Below are positions 23,732 through 31,563 of a stretch of DNA of 64,000 bases, piece by piece. The stretch is from Acidobacteria bacterium 28-1 (GTDB taxonomy: Bacteria > Acidobacteriota > Blastocatellia > Pyrinomonadales > Pyrinomonadaceae), in the NCBI GenBank assembly GCA_002050365.1, contig MWYZ01000070.1:1-64000 (forward strand), written 5' to 3'. The translations under genes and the position numbers were made by a program. Positions within the stretch are counted from its first letter, which is position 1, and every line of letters starts with the position of its first letter. The notes under the pieces were generated by a model. The model was given only the letters and a program-made list of their open reading frames with translations, was not told the DNA's origin and did not search any database.

Positions 23732-24637
23732 ATGTCAAAAAATATTCAAAATTTGATGCGTCTGGCTTTTGCCTTGATAATTGTCGTCATCGGAAATTAC
23801 GTTATCGTTGCGCAGACAACGCTGACGGGTGATTGGAAAGCCAATCTCGAATCTAACAAACCGAATAAAATTCATCTTTCGTTTGAACGCCGAACGGAAA
23901 AAGGCGGTCGCAGTCAAAACGGTTCGACCTACGATTTTACGGATTTGCAAAATTTGAGCATTGAGCAGGCGAGAGGTTCAGGTGCGGTGAAATTTAGTCT
24001 GGTGCGCGAAGCCGGAACGATTGATTGCGAAGGCAGTTTTAATAATGGTAAGGGCGCGGGAACTTTTCGTTTCACTTCAAATCCGCAATTCGTCTCGATG
24101 ATGAAAACGCGCGGCTTTGATTTTGAAGCGGATTCTTCAACGGGCAAAAATAGAGATTTGGAAGAAAGACTTTTCGCCGCTGCAACGCTCAACGTAACGA
24201 CCGCGTTAGCCGACGATTTGCTCTCGGCTAACTTTGGTAAACTCGACGTAGAAGATTTATTCAAAGCGGCGATTTTCAAAGTTAATTCGGAGTTTATGCG
24301 CGAGATGAAGGCGAGCGGCTTTCCGAATCTCGGAATGGAAGATTTGGTAAAGGCGCGGATTTTCAAAATTGATGCCGGTTTCGCCAAACAAGTCGTAGCG
24401 ATGGGTTTTGATAAAGAGCCGTTTGAAAGCCTAGTCAAAATGCGGATTTTCAAAATCACTCCTGAATTTATCACGGAAGTTCGCAACGAAGGTTTAACCA
24501 ATCTTGACGTTGAGGACATTGTAAAATTGAGAATCTTTAAAATTGACGGCGCGTTTATTCGACAAGCACGAGCCGACGGTGTGCCGCTCGAAGTCGAAAA
24601 ACTCGTGCAGAAACGCATCGGCGTTTGGGGTAAATAA
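23732..24637 (+). CDS. Secreted protein with repeated ~32-residue F-x-x-x-M/V motif units
   Basis: 301 residues. Start at 23732 has AGGAG about 8 nt upstream and a hydrophobic leader. After a beta-rich domain (TTLTGDWKANLES, KIHLSFERRT), the C-terminal ~150 residues hold four or five units of the type [V/M]EDLVKARIFKID.GFA.Q...MGF. The repeat resembles short helical units found C-terminal to M56/BlaR-like peptidases in Acidobacteriota, as I recall. Function unknown; probably protein-protein interaction in the periplasm. Confidence 0.65.
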   Translation: MSKNIQNLMRLAFALIIVVIGNYVIVAQTTLTGDWKANLESNKPNKIHLSFERRTEKGGRSQNGSTYDFTDLQNLSIEQARGSGAVKFSLVREAGTIDCEGSFNNGKGAGTFRFTSNPQFVSMMKTRGFDFEADSSTGKNRDLEERLFAAATLNVTTALADDLLSANFGKLDVEDLFKAAIFKVNSEFMREMKASGFPNLGMEDLVKARIFKIDAGFAKQVVAMGFDKEPFESLVKMRIFKITPEFITEVRNEGLTNLDVEDIVKLRIFKIDGAFIRQARADGVPLEVEKLVQKRIGVWGK

Positions 24638-24639
24638 TC

Positions 24640-24783
24640 TACCTCAAATTACAAAATTTACATTACAAACCATTCATTAACTTACTTTCAAACTGCCTTA
24701 ATTTTGGAATGGCGATTTGTGATTAATAATTTCGGGTTTGTAATTTGTAAAAAAAGAGAAGGGAAATTCTTCTCTTTTTTTAT
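24640..24783 (+). terminator. Terminator with flanking heptad hairpin arms
   Basis: A strong intrinsic terminator: AAAAAGAGAAG (24751-24761) pairs with CTTCTCTTTTT (24769-24779) and runs into more T. Just outside are word-repeat arms, CAAATTAC and TTACAAACC near 24647-24672, inverse to GGTTTGTAATTTG at ~24735-24747, another member of the heptad-hairpin class. 24784-24923 shows nothing recognisable. Confidence 0.7.
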
Positions 24784-24923
24784 CATTGAGTTTGAGATAA
24801 GGACACAATCTTTTGCCGAGCAGATTTAATTTTTTGCGAAACTTTGTGAAGGTTTTTTATCCCTGTAAATTTCTATGTATTTCGCTAATCTGAAATTTAC
24901 TTGAATAACCGGAAGATTGATTA

Positions 24924-25574
24924 TTATTCAAACTGCTTCTTAAAATCTTCAAACGACTGTCGAAATAAATTGAATTCATTTCGTAAATTTTCCAACTCGC
25001 TTTCAAGATTTGCTATGCGTTCGTTTTCCGCTTGACTTCTGGAAACAGATTTTTCCTGTGGTTGATATGTAACAACGACTTCGCCCGAAAGAAGATGTGC
25101 ATAGCGAACTTCTTTCTGTCCGGGCTGACGTTCTAATTTGACGACGAGCGGTTCATCTCTTCGCATCAAACCGTCAAGCGTTTCGCTCGTTTCGCCGAGA
25201 CCGGAAAATTCGTAAAGTCTTCCCGTGCGTTCGCGCAACTCGCCCAAAGTCTGCGCTCCGCGAAGCATCAAAACACATAGGACGGCGATTTCAGGCGGCT
25301 CGAGTTCATAGACTTTATCCAAAATATGTTTATATTTCGGAACGCGGCTCGTGCTGCCGTAAAAAACATAAACGATATTTTTTTCGCGCAAATCGTCAAG
25401 AGATTTTTGCACAATTTGTTCCGAGTAGGAGACGACCGGCTCGCGGTTGGTTTTTTGATTACAAGCAGCGACCAGCGCGTTCAATGTGAGCGGATAATAT
25501 TCGGGCGTGGTCAATTGTTTTTCAATCAACGCGCCGACAATTCGCGCTTCTGTTTCGGTTAGTTTTTCCGTCAT
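24924..25574 (-). CDS. YceH family protein (DUF480, UPF0502)
   Basis: About 216 residues from ATG at 25574 (TEKLTETEARIVGALIEKQL). Two winged-helix-like halves: TTPEYYPLTLNALVAACNQK, then PPEIAVLCVLMLRGAQTLGE, LRERTGRLYEFSGLGE. A C-terminal coiled coil (ENERIANLESELENLRNEF) is longer than in many homologues. Cellular role poorly defined. Upstream region is shared with the divergent exonuclease gene. Confidence 0.85.
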   Translation of the reverse strand: MTEKLTETEARIVGALIEKQLTTPEYYPLTLNALVAACNQKTNREPVVSYSEQIVQKSLDDLREKNIVYVFYGSTSRVPKYKHILDKVYELEPPEIAVLCVLMLRGAQTLGELRERTGRLYEFSGLGETSETLDGLMRRDEPLVVKLERQPGQKEVRYAHLLSGEVVVTYQPQEKSVSRSQAENERIANLESELENLRNEFNLFRQSFEDFKKQFE

Positions 25575-25760
25575 ATTTGATTCAACAGCATAAAGCAAAA
25601 ATCCAAAGAAGTGAAACCGAAGACAAGCACCGAATTAACGCAAATGTAAAACCGCGATGGTCAAAATTAATAAGATAAAATCCTTTTCCAATTTGTGTTT
25701 ATTTGTGTAAATCTGCGGTTTCATTTCCACCTGGAATGTTTAGTGATTTACAATTTAATC

Positions 25761-26339
25761 GTGAAGATATTGGTGGCGCGTCGCGCAGATGAAATAGAAT
25801 TTGCTTACGAAAAACTTTCCGCGTCCGCGGTCTTAGGCTGCGATACGGAAACTTCCAGCTTAAGCCCGCGGCACGGAAAAATTTTAAGCGTGCAATTCTC
25901 CGACGGCTATTTTTCGGTTCTCGTTCCCTCGAGCGAAGGTGTTGATCTGGGAAAATTCGCCGCGATTTTGAAAAACCCGAATATCACAAAAACCTTTCAC
26001 AATGCAAAATTCGATTTGGAATTCTTGCGAGAAAACGGTTACCCGGTCGCAAATGTTTTCTGCACGATGATTGCCGAAAGAATTTTAACCAAAGGTGCGA
26101 ACCAATCGGCAAGTTTGGCAGAAACACTTTATCGGTATTTTGCGGTTGACCTCGATAAATCGCAACGGACAAAATTCAATCGAAATTGGAACGGCATTTG
26201 GACAGATGAGTTGGTCAATTACGCTTTAAGTGATGTCGTTCATTTGCCTGAGTTGAAACGTGAACAAGAATTGTGGCTCGAAAGATTAGGCTTGAGAACC
26301 GATTACGACCTACGAATTACAAAAGACGGATTAGTTTAA
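25761..26339 (+). CDS. DEDD-type 3'-5' exonuclease domain protein (RNase D-like)
   Basis: About 192 residues from GTG 25761. Exo I VLGCDTETSSL (DxE), Exo II KTFHNAKFDLEFL (NxxxD), Exo III YALSDVVHLPEL (YxxxD) define a DEDDy exonuclease of the DnaQ/RNase D superfamily. No HRDC or polymerase domain follows. Likely acts on DNA or RNA 3' ends; substrate not evident. The stop overlaps the repeat at 26339. Confidence 0.85.
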   Translation: MKILVARRADEIEFAYEKLSASAVLGCDTETSSLSPRHGKILSVQFSDGYFSVLVPSSEGVDLGKFAAILKNPNITKTFHNAKFDLEFLRENGYPVANVFCTMIAERILTKGANQSASLAETLYRYFAVDLDKSQRTKFNRNWNGIWTDELVNYALSDVVHLPELKREQELWLERLGLRTDYDLRITKDGLV

Positions 26340-26451
26340 ATTACGAATTTCAAATTACGAATTACGAATGATAATTTAGAGATTACGAATGATGACTTGA
26401 AGATGAGAAAAAGAATATAATCTCGCCACTCGTAATTTGAAATTCGTAATT
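26339..26451. repeat. Heptad hairpin repeat (ATTACGA words)
   Basis: The left arm 26339-26360 (AATTACGAATTTCAAATTAC plus GA) is a perfect 22-nt inverse of 26430-26451. Word period is 7 nt (ATTACGA, ATTTCAA, ATTACGA, ATTACGA). It lies between convergent genes, overlapping the exonuclease stop. Confidence 0.85.
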
Positions 26452-26455
26452 GGTT

Positions 26456-26635
26456 TTACTCCGGTGTCCAATAAACTCGATTATCCTTCTTTATCTTTTT
26501 CAAACCGAGCGCGGGCAAATCGCTTTCCGCGCTCCGAGAAAAGTAAAATGCGGCAAATCCGAGATTATTGTTTGAAACCAGCCGTGCCGCGCTAAAACCT
26601 CTCGCACTGCTGGATTCACATTTTTGTTAAGGTCA
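26456..26635 (-). pseudogene. Unrecognised C-terminal gene fragment
   Basis: The minus-strand frame reads GFSAARLVSNNNLGFAAFYF then SRSAESDLPALGLKKIKKDN and RVYWTPE-stop. It looks like genuine protein sequence (biased composition, terminal WTPE) but has no start and is preceded by an in-frame stop at its upstream end. It is probably the tail of a decayed gene downstream of the methyltransferase. Family not identified. Confidence 0.35.
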
Positions 26636-26649
26636 ACGGCGAGCAATTT

Positions 26650-27387
26650 TTACGAATTCTTCTTACTAATAATCGCAAAGTATTGCGCTTGCTCCGACTC
26701 GATAAATTCTTTAATTTGCCAACGGGAAGGAGCGATAATCTTTTCCATTTCTTCGGGCGAGACGAAAAGATAATCGAACCATTCGCCGACGGTTTTACCG
26801 AACCGGACGCGCATTCTGATTTGTCCGCCCATTCTACCACGCCGCCGGTTTGATTTGTGGTATTGAAGATGTTCTGCTTGGGCGGTTTGATAGGGGTTGC
26901 GAGTTCCTGCAATAATCTGAGGGTCGGGCGCGGTTATTCGGTTCATCTTTCCGAGAAGCAAACGGGCGTTTTCCGCATCGCCGAATAAACCGAAGTTATT
27001 GCCGAGCATTAAAATCGTATCGAAAGAATTAGATTTGAATTTATCAATGTCGGAAATCGGTCTGACAAACGCTTTTTTCAAACCGCGTAGCTTGCACACT
27101 TTAATTGCGCCGGGCGAGTTATCAATGCCCATTACGTCAAAACCTTTCTTTTGCAAATAAAGCGAATGTCGTCCCGCGCCGCAGCCGATGTCTAAAATCT
27201 TTCCTCGTGCCCGCTTAATCGCTCGTCGTTCGAGCGGCGACCATTGGCGATATTCAGAGAAATACAAACCGGCATCCGAGCCGGTATCAATATAATCGTC
27301 GTCTCTTTCGATGATTTCAGCTGTCGCCGTTCGGTTGTTGTATTGCTCCAAAAGTTGTTGTCCGTAAGCGTCACGATTAATTTTCAT
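26650..27387 (-). CDS. Class I SAM-dependent methyltransferase
   Basis: About 245 residues. ATG 27387 (MKINRDAYGQQLLEQY) is preferred over an upstream in-frame start that would overlap the thioesterase gene. Motif I ILDIGCGAGRHSLYLQKKG, acidic motif II MGIDNSPGAI and FDTILMLGNNFGLFG fit the class I fold. Substrate unknown. Lies 32 nt downstream of the thioesterase on the same strand. Confidence 0.83.
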   Translation of the reverse strand: MKINRDAYGQQLLEQYNNRTATAEIIERDDDYIDTGSDAGLYFSEYRQWSPLERRAIKRARGKILDIGCGAGRHSLYLQKKGFDVMGIDNSPGAIKVCKLRGLKKAFVRPISDIDKFKSNSFDTILMLGNNFGLFGDAENARLLLGKMNRITAPDPQIIAGTRNPYQTAQAEHLQYHKSNRRRGRMGGQIRMRVRFGKTVGEWFDYLFVSPEEMEKIIAPSRWQIKEFIESEQAQYFAIISKKNS

Positions 27388-27419
27388 TTCAATTGAAAAA
27401 TCATCATTGACAGAAAATT

Positions 27420-27887
27420 TTACCAGCGATGATAAGCCGGATGACCTTCTTTGACGGCGACGAACAAACCTTTGCACGTCGCGCAAACTTTATCGTCGGC
27501 AATCAATTCGGCTTCGACCGTCGCGCGGTCTTCCGTAGCTTCAACAACTCGCGCGACTAATTTTATCGTCGCATCAAACGGTGTCGGGCGCAGAAGTTTA
27601 ATCGAATAGTTTGCCGTTACGGTGCATTCGGGCGCGTCTTTTCCGTCGCGTTTCATCAGAAAATATGCCGCCGTCCAATTTGAATGGCAATCGAGTAGTG
27701 CGCCGACGATGCCGCCGTTGAGCATTCCGGGAAACGCTTGATGATGTGCGTCAGCTTGCCATTCAGCCGTTACTTCCTCGCCGTTTGGGAAACTTTTAAT
27801 CCGTAAACCTTTTTCGTTTTTTACGCCGCAACCGAAACAGATGCCGTTTGGCGCGTAGGTTTCTTGGAGAGATTTTTCGTCGTTCAT
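27420..27887 (-). CDS. PaaI-like hotdog thioesterase
   Basis: 155 residues. The hotdog fold helix NGGIVGALLDCHSNWTAAYF, strand TVTANYSIKLLRPTPFDATI and VEAELIADDKVCATCKGLFV are typical of PaaI/4HBT-family thioesterases. The N-terminal CFGCGVKNEKGLRI is a common extension. Probably hydrolyses an acyl-CoA; substrate unknown. Confidence 0.8.
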   Translation of the reverse strand: MNDEKSLQETYAPNGICFGCGVKNEKGLRIKSFPNGEEVTAEWQADAHHQAFPGMLNGGIVGALLDCHSNWTAAYFLMKRDGKDAPECTVTANYSIKLLRPTPFDATIKLVARVVEATEDRATVEAELIADDKVCATCKGLFVAVKEGHPAYHRW

Positions 27888-27908
27888 AGTTTTTATGATA
27901 AAGCATTA

Positions 27909-27998
27909 GCCACGAACAACACGAACAGACACAAAAAAAGAAAATGTAATCAGCTGAAAAAATTCATTTCTTCTCGTTCTTTGGTGTTTGTTCGTGGC
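27909..27998. repeat. Hairpin repeat (CCACGAACA words)
   Basis: GCCACGAACAA at 27909-27919 is inverse to TTGTTCGTGGC at 27988-27998. The left arm continues with a second ACACGAACA word. Same geometry as the CCACAGAGAA element at 36198. It lies between the divergent thioesterase and cstA genes. Confidence 0.7.
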
Positions 27999-28096
27999 AA
28001 AAATTCTGTGGCATTTTAGGTTGATAACTTGCCGTTATTAACAGAAATATCGTAAATTTGTTTCGCCTTCAAACTTTCAAAACACGGAGAATCATT

Positions 28097-29770
28097 ATGC
28101 TTGCGCTTCTGGCAATCGTCTTTTTAGTCTGGCTCGTATTCGGTTATTTCGCTTACGGGCGTTGGATTGCGAAACAATTTGAATTAGACGATTCGCGCGA
28201 AACTCCGGCAAATAAAATAAACGACGGCGATGATTTTATTCCGACGAAACCGTTTTATTTGTTCGGGCAGCACTTTTCGGCAATTGCCGCGGCGGGTCCG
28301 ATTGCCGGTCCGATTATCGCGTGTCAGGCGTTCGGCTGGCTGCCGTGTCTTTTGTGGATTGCGTTCGGCGTGGTTTTAATTGGCGCGGTTCACGATTTTT
28401 CGACGCTCGCCTCAAGCGTTCGGCACAATGCTTCTTCGATTGCAGAGATTACGAAAGAGAAATTGGGAACGGGCGCGGGGCGGGCGATGATGGCGTTTAT
28501 CTGGATTGCGCTTATTTATGTTATCGTCGCTTTTACGGATATTACGGCGGGAACTTTTGTTTCGGGAACCGAAGAATTGCAGGGCGCGAGTTTTAACGCG
28601 GGCGGCGCGGTCGCCTTCGCCAGCGTTGCTTATTTAGGTCTTTCAATCGTTCTCGGATTGGTCGAAAGATTTTTGAAGCCGCCGCTTTGGTTATCAACCG
28701 TTATTTTTGTTCCCGCAACTTTTGCGCTTTCGTATCTTGGAACAAAATTCTCGACCGTTTTTCTTTTCGAACACACGAGTTGGGGCGTTTTGATTTTGGT
28801 TTACTGCATCGTCGCTTCCTTAGTTCCCGTTTGGGCGTTGCTCCAGCCGCGCGGATATTTAGGCGGATTCGTGCTTTACACGGCGATTGCCATCGGCATC
28901 GTCGGAATTTTTTTCGGCGGCTACGAGATTCAGCAACCGTCGTTCAAATCCTGGGACATCGGCGGAATGACGGGAATGCTTTTTCCGTTTCTGTTCGTTA
29001 CGATTGCCTGCGGCGCGTGTTCGGGGTTTCACGGATTGGTTTGCAGCGGCACAACATCGAAGCAGATTGATAAGGAATCGCACACGAAAGCCGTCGGCTA
29101 CGGAGCGATGTTGGCGGAAGGTTTCGTCGCGTTTATCGCGCTCGTGACGATTATGATTGTGGCATCGGAAACTGTGAAAGGCATCTCGCCCGGCAAAATT
29201 TACGGCAACGGAATCGGCGAATTTTTGACGATTTTAATCGGGAAAGAAAATCTGCCGTTTGCGATAACCTTCGGCGCGATGGCGTTTTCGACTTTTGTTT
29301 TCGATACTTTAGATGTTTCCCTGCGGCTCGGTCGTTATATCGTTCAGGAACTTTTCGGCTTAAAAGGAAAACTCGGCGCGATAACGGGAACGCTCGCAAC
29401 CATTGTTGTGCCGTTTATCTGTGTGCTGATTGCGCCGAAGGGAAGCTGGAACGATTTCTGGACGCTGTTCGGCGCGTCGAATCAATTGCTCGCCGCTCTC
29501 ACGCTGCTTTCGATTACGGCGTGGCTTTATCAAGCACGTCAACGCATCGCTTTTACATTGCTGCCGATGCTGTTTGTATTGGCGATTACGCTGTCGGCTT
29601 TGGCGAGTCTGGTGGTCGGGAATTTTCGCGCTGCAAACGGCTTTGATATAAAGTTCGTCAACGGTCTGGCATCGCTCGTTTTGATTGTTTTAGCAATCTA
29701 TCTGGTCATCACTGCTTTGATTAAATTGAGAGGCGAAAAACGCGGCGAGTTGACTGCCGAAAACGCTTAA
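28097..29770 (+). CDS. cstA: Carbon starvation protein CstA family transporter
   Basis: About 557 residues from ATG 28097 (CGGAGAA upstream). CstA features: KPFYLFGQHFSAIAAAGPIA then GPIIACQAFGWLP, GAVHDFSTLASSVRHNASSI, GACSGFHGLVCSGTTSKQID, and AFSTFVFDTLDVSLRLGRYI. About 14-16 membrane spans. CstA/BtsT proteins import pyruvate or peptides. The 3' ~220 nt are duplicated as a relic at 39153-39375, 9.4 kb downstream. Confidence 0.92.
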   Translation: MLALLAIVFLVWLVFGYFAYGRWIAKQFELDDSRETPANKINDGDDFIPTKPFYLFGQHFSAIAAAGPIAGPIIACQAFGWLPCLLWIAFGVVLIGAVHDFSTLASSVRHNASSIAEITKEKLGTGAGRAMMAFIWIALIYVIVAFTDITAGTFVSGTEELQGASFNAGGAVAFASVAYLGLSIVLGLVERFLKPPLWLSTVIFVPATFALSYLGTKFSTVFLFEHTSWGVLILVYCIVASLVPVWALLQPRGYLGGFVLYTAIAIGIVGIFFGGYEIQQPSFKSWDIGGMTGMLFPFLFVTIACGACSGFHGLVCSGTTSKQIDKESHTKAVGYGAMLAEGFVAFIALVTIMIVASETVKGISPGKIYGNGIGEFLTILIGKENLPFAITFGAMAFSTFVFDTLDVSLRLGRYIVQELFGLKGKLGAITGTLATIVVPFICVLIAPKGSWNDFWTLFGASNQLLAALTLLSITAWLYQARQRIAFTLLPMLFVLAITLSALASLVVGNFRAANGFDIKFVNGLASLVLIVLAIYLVITALIKLRGEKRGELTAENA

Positions 29771-29924
29771 TACCAATTGCTGCGATTATTGTCGTAGCGG
29801 TCGTCATTTCAATTATTTTATTTTACGCTTCTGACAAAATAGTTTAATCTATTTCCGTTGAAGTGCTTAAAACTTGCTAATAAAAACTTTATTGCCTGTA
29901 TTTTAAGGCAAAGGAATCCCAAAA
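29771..29924. other. Intergenic stretch after cstA
   Basis: No convincing gene. One frame encodes a single hydrophobic helix (IPIAAIIVVAVVISIILFYA then SDKIV-stop) but has no usual start codon and would have to begin inside cstA. This is where the 9.4-kb accessory block begins. Confidence 0.4.
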
Positions 29925-30635
29925 ATGTCAGAAAAAAGTTGGAGCGACGCAGTTGTCGGCTGGTTTATTGTCAAAGACGAAAACGACGCGCAGAAAAGTC
30001 AGCCGGAAACTGACCTGACCGCCGACGAATTAATCAATAAATATGCCGCGGAATCGCCTTTAACAGGCGATTCCGGTTCAACGAAAATTTCTTCCGCTGA
30101 AACGAGAAACGAAAAATTCGTGCCTGAAAATTACGGAACGCCGCCGGTCTTGAATGGTCAGGTTGATTTTGAAGCGGTTTTTGAAACCGGCGGAGTTGAC
30201 GCGGAAGAACGCGAACGCGTTGCCAAAGCTAAATCTCTGCTCGACAGCTTGCCGGAAAATACCGATGTCAGCGTGAAAAAGCAAATCGTCGAAGCGTCTC
30301 TGAAAGCCTTCGGTGTGCCGATTGAAAAAATTATCGAAGCGGGCGCAGCGGAGATACAGGCTCTCGAATTTTATATCCGCAGCGGCGGAAGCGACACGGA
30401 AAAACTTCTAAAAGAATCGAGCGAAAGAATCAGTCAATATGAACAGGAAATCCAAAATCTTCGTAAGATTATGGAAGAGCGCGTTAAGGAACAAAACACG
30501 GTAACGGCGGTTTGCAACCAAAAAAAATTGGAAGTCCAGAAGGTGCTTGAGTTTTTCGGGCGCGATGTCGTCGCGCAGGTCGTTAAAGATTCGCCGAAAC
30601 TGCACGAGCCGAGCGAAGAAGTTGAGAATTCATAG
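29925..30635 (+). CDS. Hypothetical coiled-coil protein, first gene of the PspA/ABC/AAA block
   Basis: 236 residues, no signal peptide. N-terminal ~75 residues are acidic and disordered-looking (TADELINKYAAESPLTGD). A middle helical region (AKAKSLLDSLPENTDVSVKK, ASLKAFGVPIEKIIEAGAAE) leads to a C-terminal coiled coil (SERISQYEQEIQNLRKIMEE). AGGAAT precedes the ATG. Not recognised. Position just upstream of pspA suggests a soluble partner of the cluster. Confidence 0.65.
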   Translation: MSEKSWSDAVVGWFIVKDENDAQKSQPETDLTADELINKYAAESPLTGDSGSTKISSAETRNEKFVPENYGTPPVLNGQVDFEAVFETGGVDAEERERVAKAKSLLDSLPENTDVSVKKQIVEASLKAFGVPIEKIIEAGAAEIQALEFYIRSGGSDTEKLLKESSERISQYEQEIQNLRKIMEERVKEQNTVTAVCNQKKLEVQKVLEFFGRDVVAQVVKDSPKLHEPSEEVENS

Positions 30636-30639
30636 AGTT

Positions 30640-30785
30640 TTTAAAGTTTTTAGAGTTGCACAGTTTTCAGAATTGCGGAAGTTGCAGAGTTAAAATTGAT
30701 GTTCTATTTTTATTACTTCCTGAAACTTCCCGCAATTACCTGAAGCTATCTGAAACTATCTGAAACTTTGAGTTAAAAAAGGAGA
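30640..30785. repeat. Word-repeat hairpin between the first two block genes
   Basis: The left half has AGAGTTGCACAG, AATTGCGGAAGTTGCAGAG words. The right half has CTTCCTGAAACTTCCCGCAATT and CTGAAACTAT words with a 10-nt period. AATTGCGGAAGTT and AACTTCCCGCAATT pair with one bulge. Confidence 0.6.
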
Positions 30786-30793
30786 ATCAAAAA

Positions 30794-31498
30794 ATGTCAC
30801 TTTTTAGCAGAATTGGAAATTTGTGGAGAGGCTTTCTTTCGTTATGGATTGCCGATGTTGAAAAAGAGCATCCGGAAATCGCGTATGAAAACGCCATCAA
30901 TTCGATGATTGAAAAATACTCCAAATTGAAAACGGCAACGGCGGGAATTATTCGGCGGCGCGATGAAATTGACGAGCGGTTTAAGAAACTGACCGCTGAA
31001 CTAGCGCAAACCGAAGCCGAACTAGATACGGCGGTTGAAACTAATCAAGACGATTTGGCAATGGTTTTGATTCAGAAGAAAAATGCGCTGACAACGGAAC
31101 ACGCCGAGCTGACCGCCGAAGCCGAAGCTGCCAGAACCGATGCCGATTCCGCCAAATCTTCGCTGATGAGCGTTCAAACGGAAATCAAAAAATTGCAAGC
31201 CGAGCGCGAAACTATGCTGGCAAAATTTCAATCGGCGCAGGCTCGCGTCAAAATTCAGGAACAGCTTGATGGGCTTTCGGTTGACGAAGAAGTTCGCGCG
31301 CTCGACAATGTGCGTTCGCATATCAAAACGACGATTGCCGAAGCAAATCTCGGCAAGGAACTTTCCGAATCTTCGCTCGACGCGCGGCTCGGTAAATTAA
31401 AAAATCAGGTCGGCGACGTGCAAGCCAAAAAACAGCTCGAAGAATTAAAAGCCAAAAAAGCGGCACAGCAGCAGCAAGGGCAGCAAAAAACTATGTAA
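30794..31498 (+). CDS. PspA/IM30 family protein
   Basis: 234 residues, almost entirely helical. N-terminal amphipathic start ([20 protein letters not shown]) followed by long coiled coil ([40 protein letters not shown]) and a Q-rich tail. This fits ESCRT-III-like PspA/Vipp1 membrane-remodelling proteins, though the canonical DNNL-type motifs are diverged. AAAGGAG precedes the ATG. Its neighbours suggest a role in envelope stress linked to the adjacent ABC and AAA proteins. Confidence 0.78.
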   Translation: MSLFSRIGNLWRGFLSLWIADVEKEHPEIAYENAINSMIEKYSKLKTATAGIIRRRDEIDERFKKLTAELAQTEAELDTAVETNQDDLAMVLIQKKNALTTEHAELTAEAEAARTDADSAKSSLMSVQTEIKKLQAERETMLAKFQSAQARVKIQEQLDGLSVDEEVRALDNVRSHIKTTIAEANLGKELSESSLDARLGKLKNQVGDVQAKKQLEELKAKKAAQQQQGQQKTM

Positions 31499-31553
31499 GT
31501 TCAAAGTTCAAGGTTAAAAACAGACTTTGAACTTGAAACCTTGAACTTTGAAC
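31499..31553. repeat. Heptad hairpin repeat (TTCAAAG words)
   Basis: 31499-31515 (GTTCAAAGTTCAAGGTT) is a perfect 17-nt inverse of 31537-31553. 7-nt word period. It lies between pspA and the SBP-OmpA gene and ends just before its CCGGAGA ribosome site. Confidence 0.85.
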
Positions 31554-31563
31554 CCGGAGAAAT

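Noticed and set aside
26616-26912. Minus-strand 98-codon frame overlapping the methyltransferase
   Set aside because: It lies in another frame of the methyltransferase and has shadow-like composition.
29770-29846. Small single-helix membrane peptide after cstA
   Set aside because: No ATG, GTG or TTG start in frame before a stop; it can only be reached from inside cstA in another frame.
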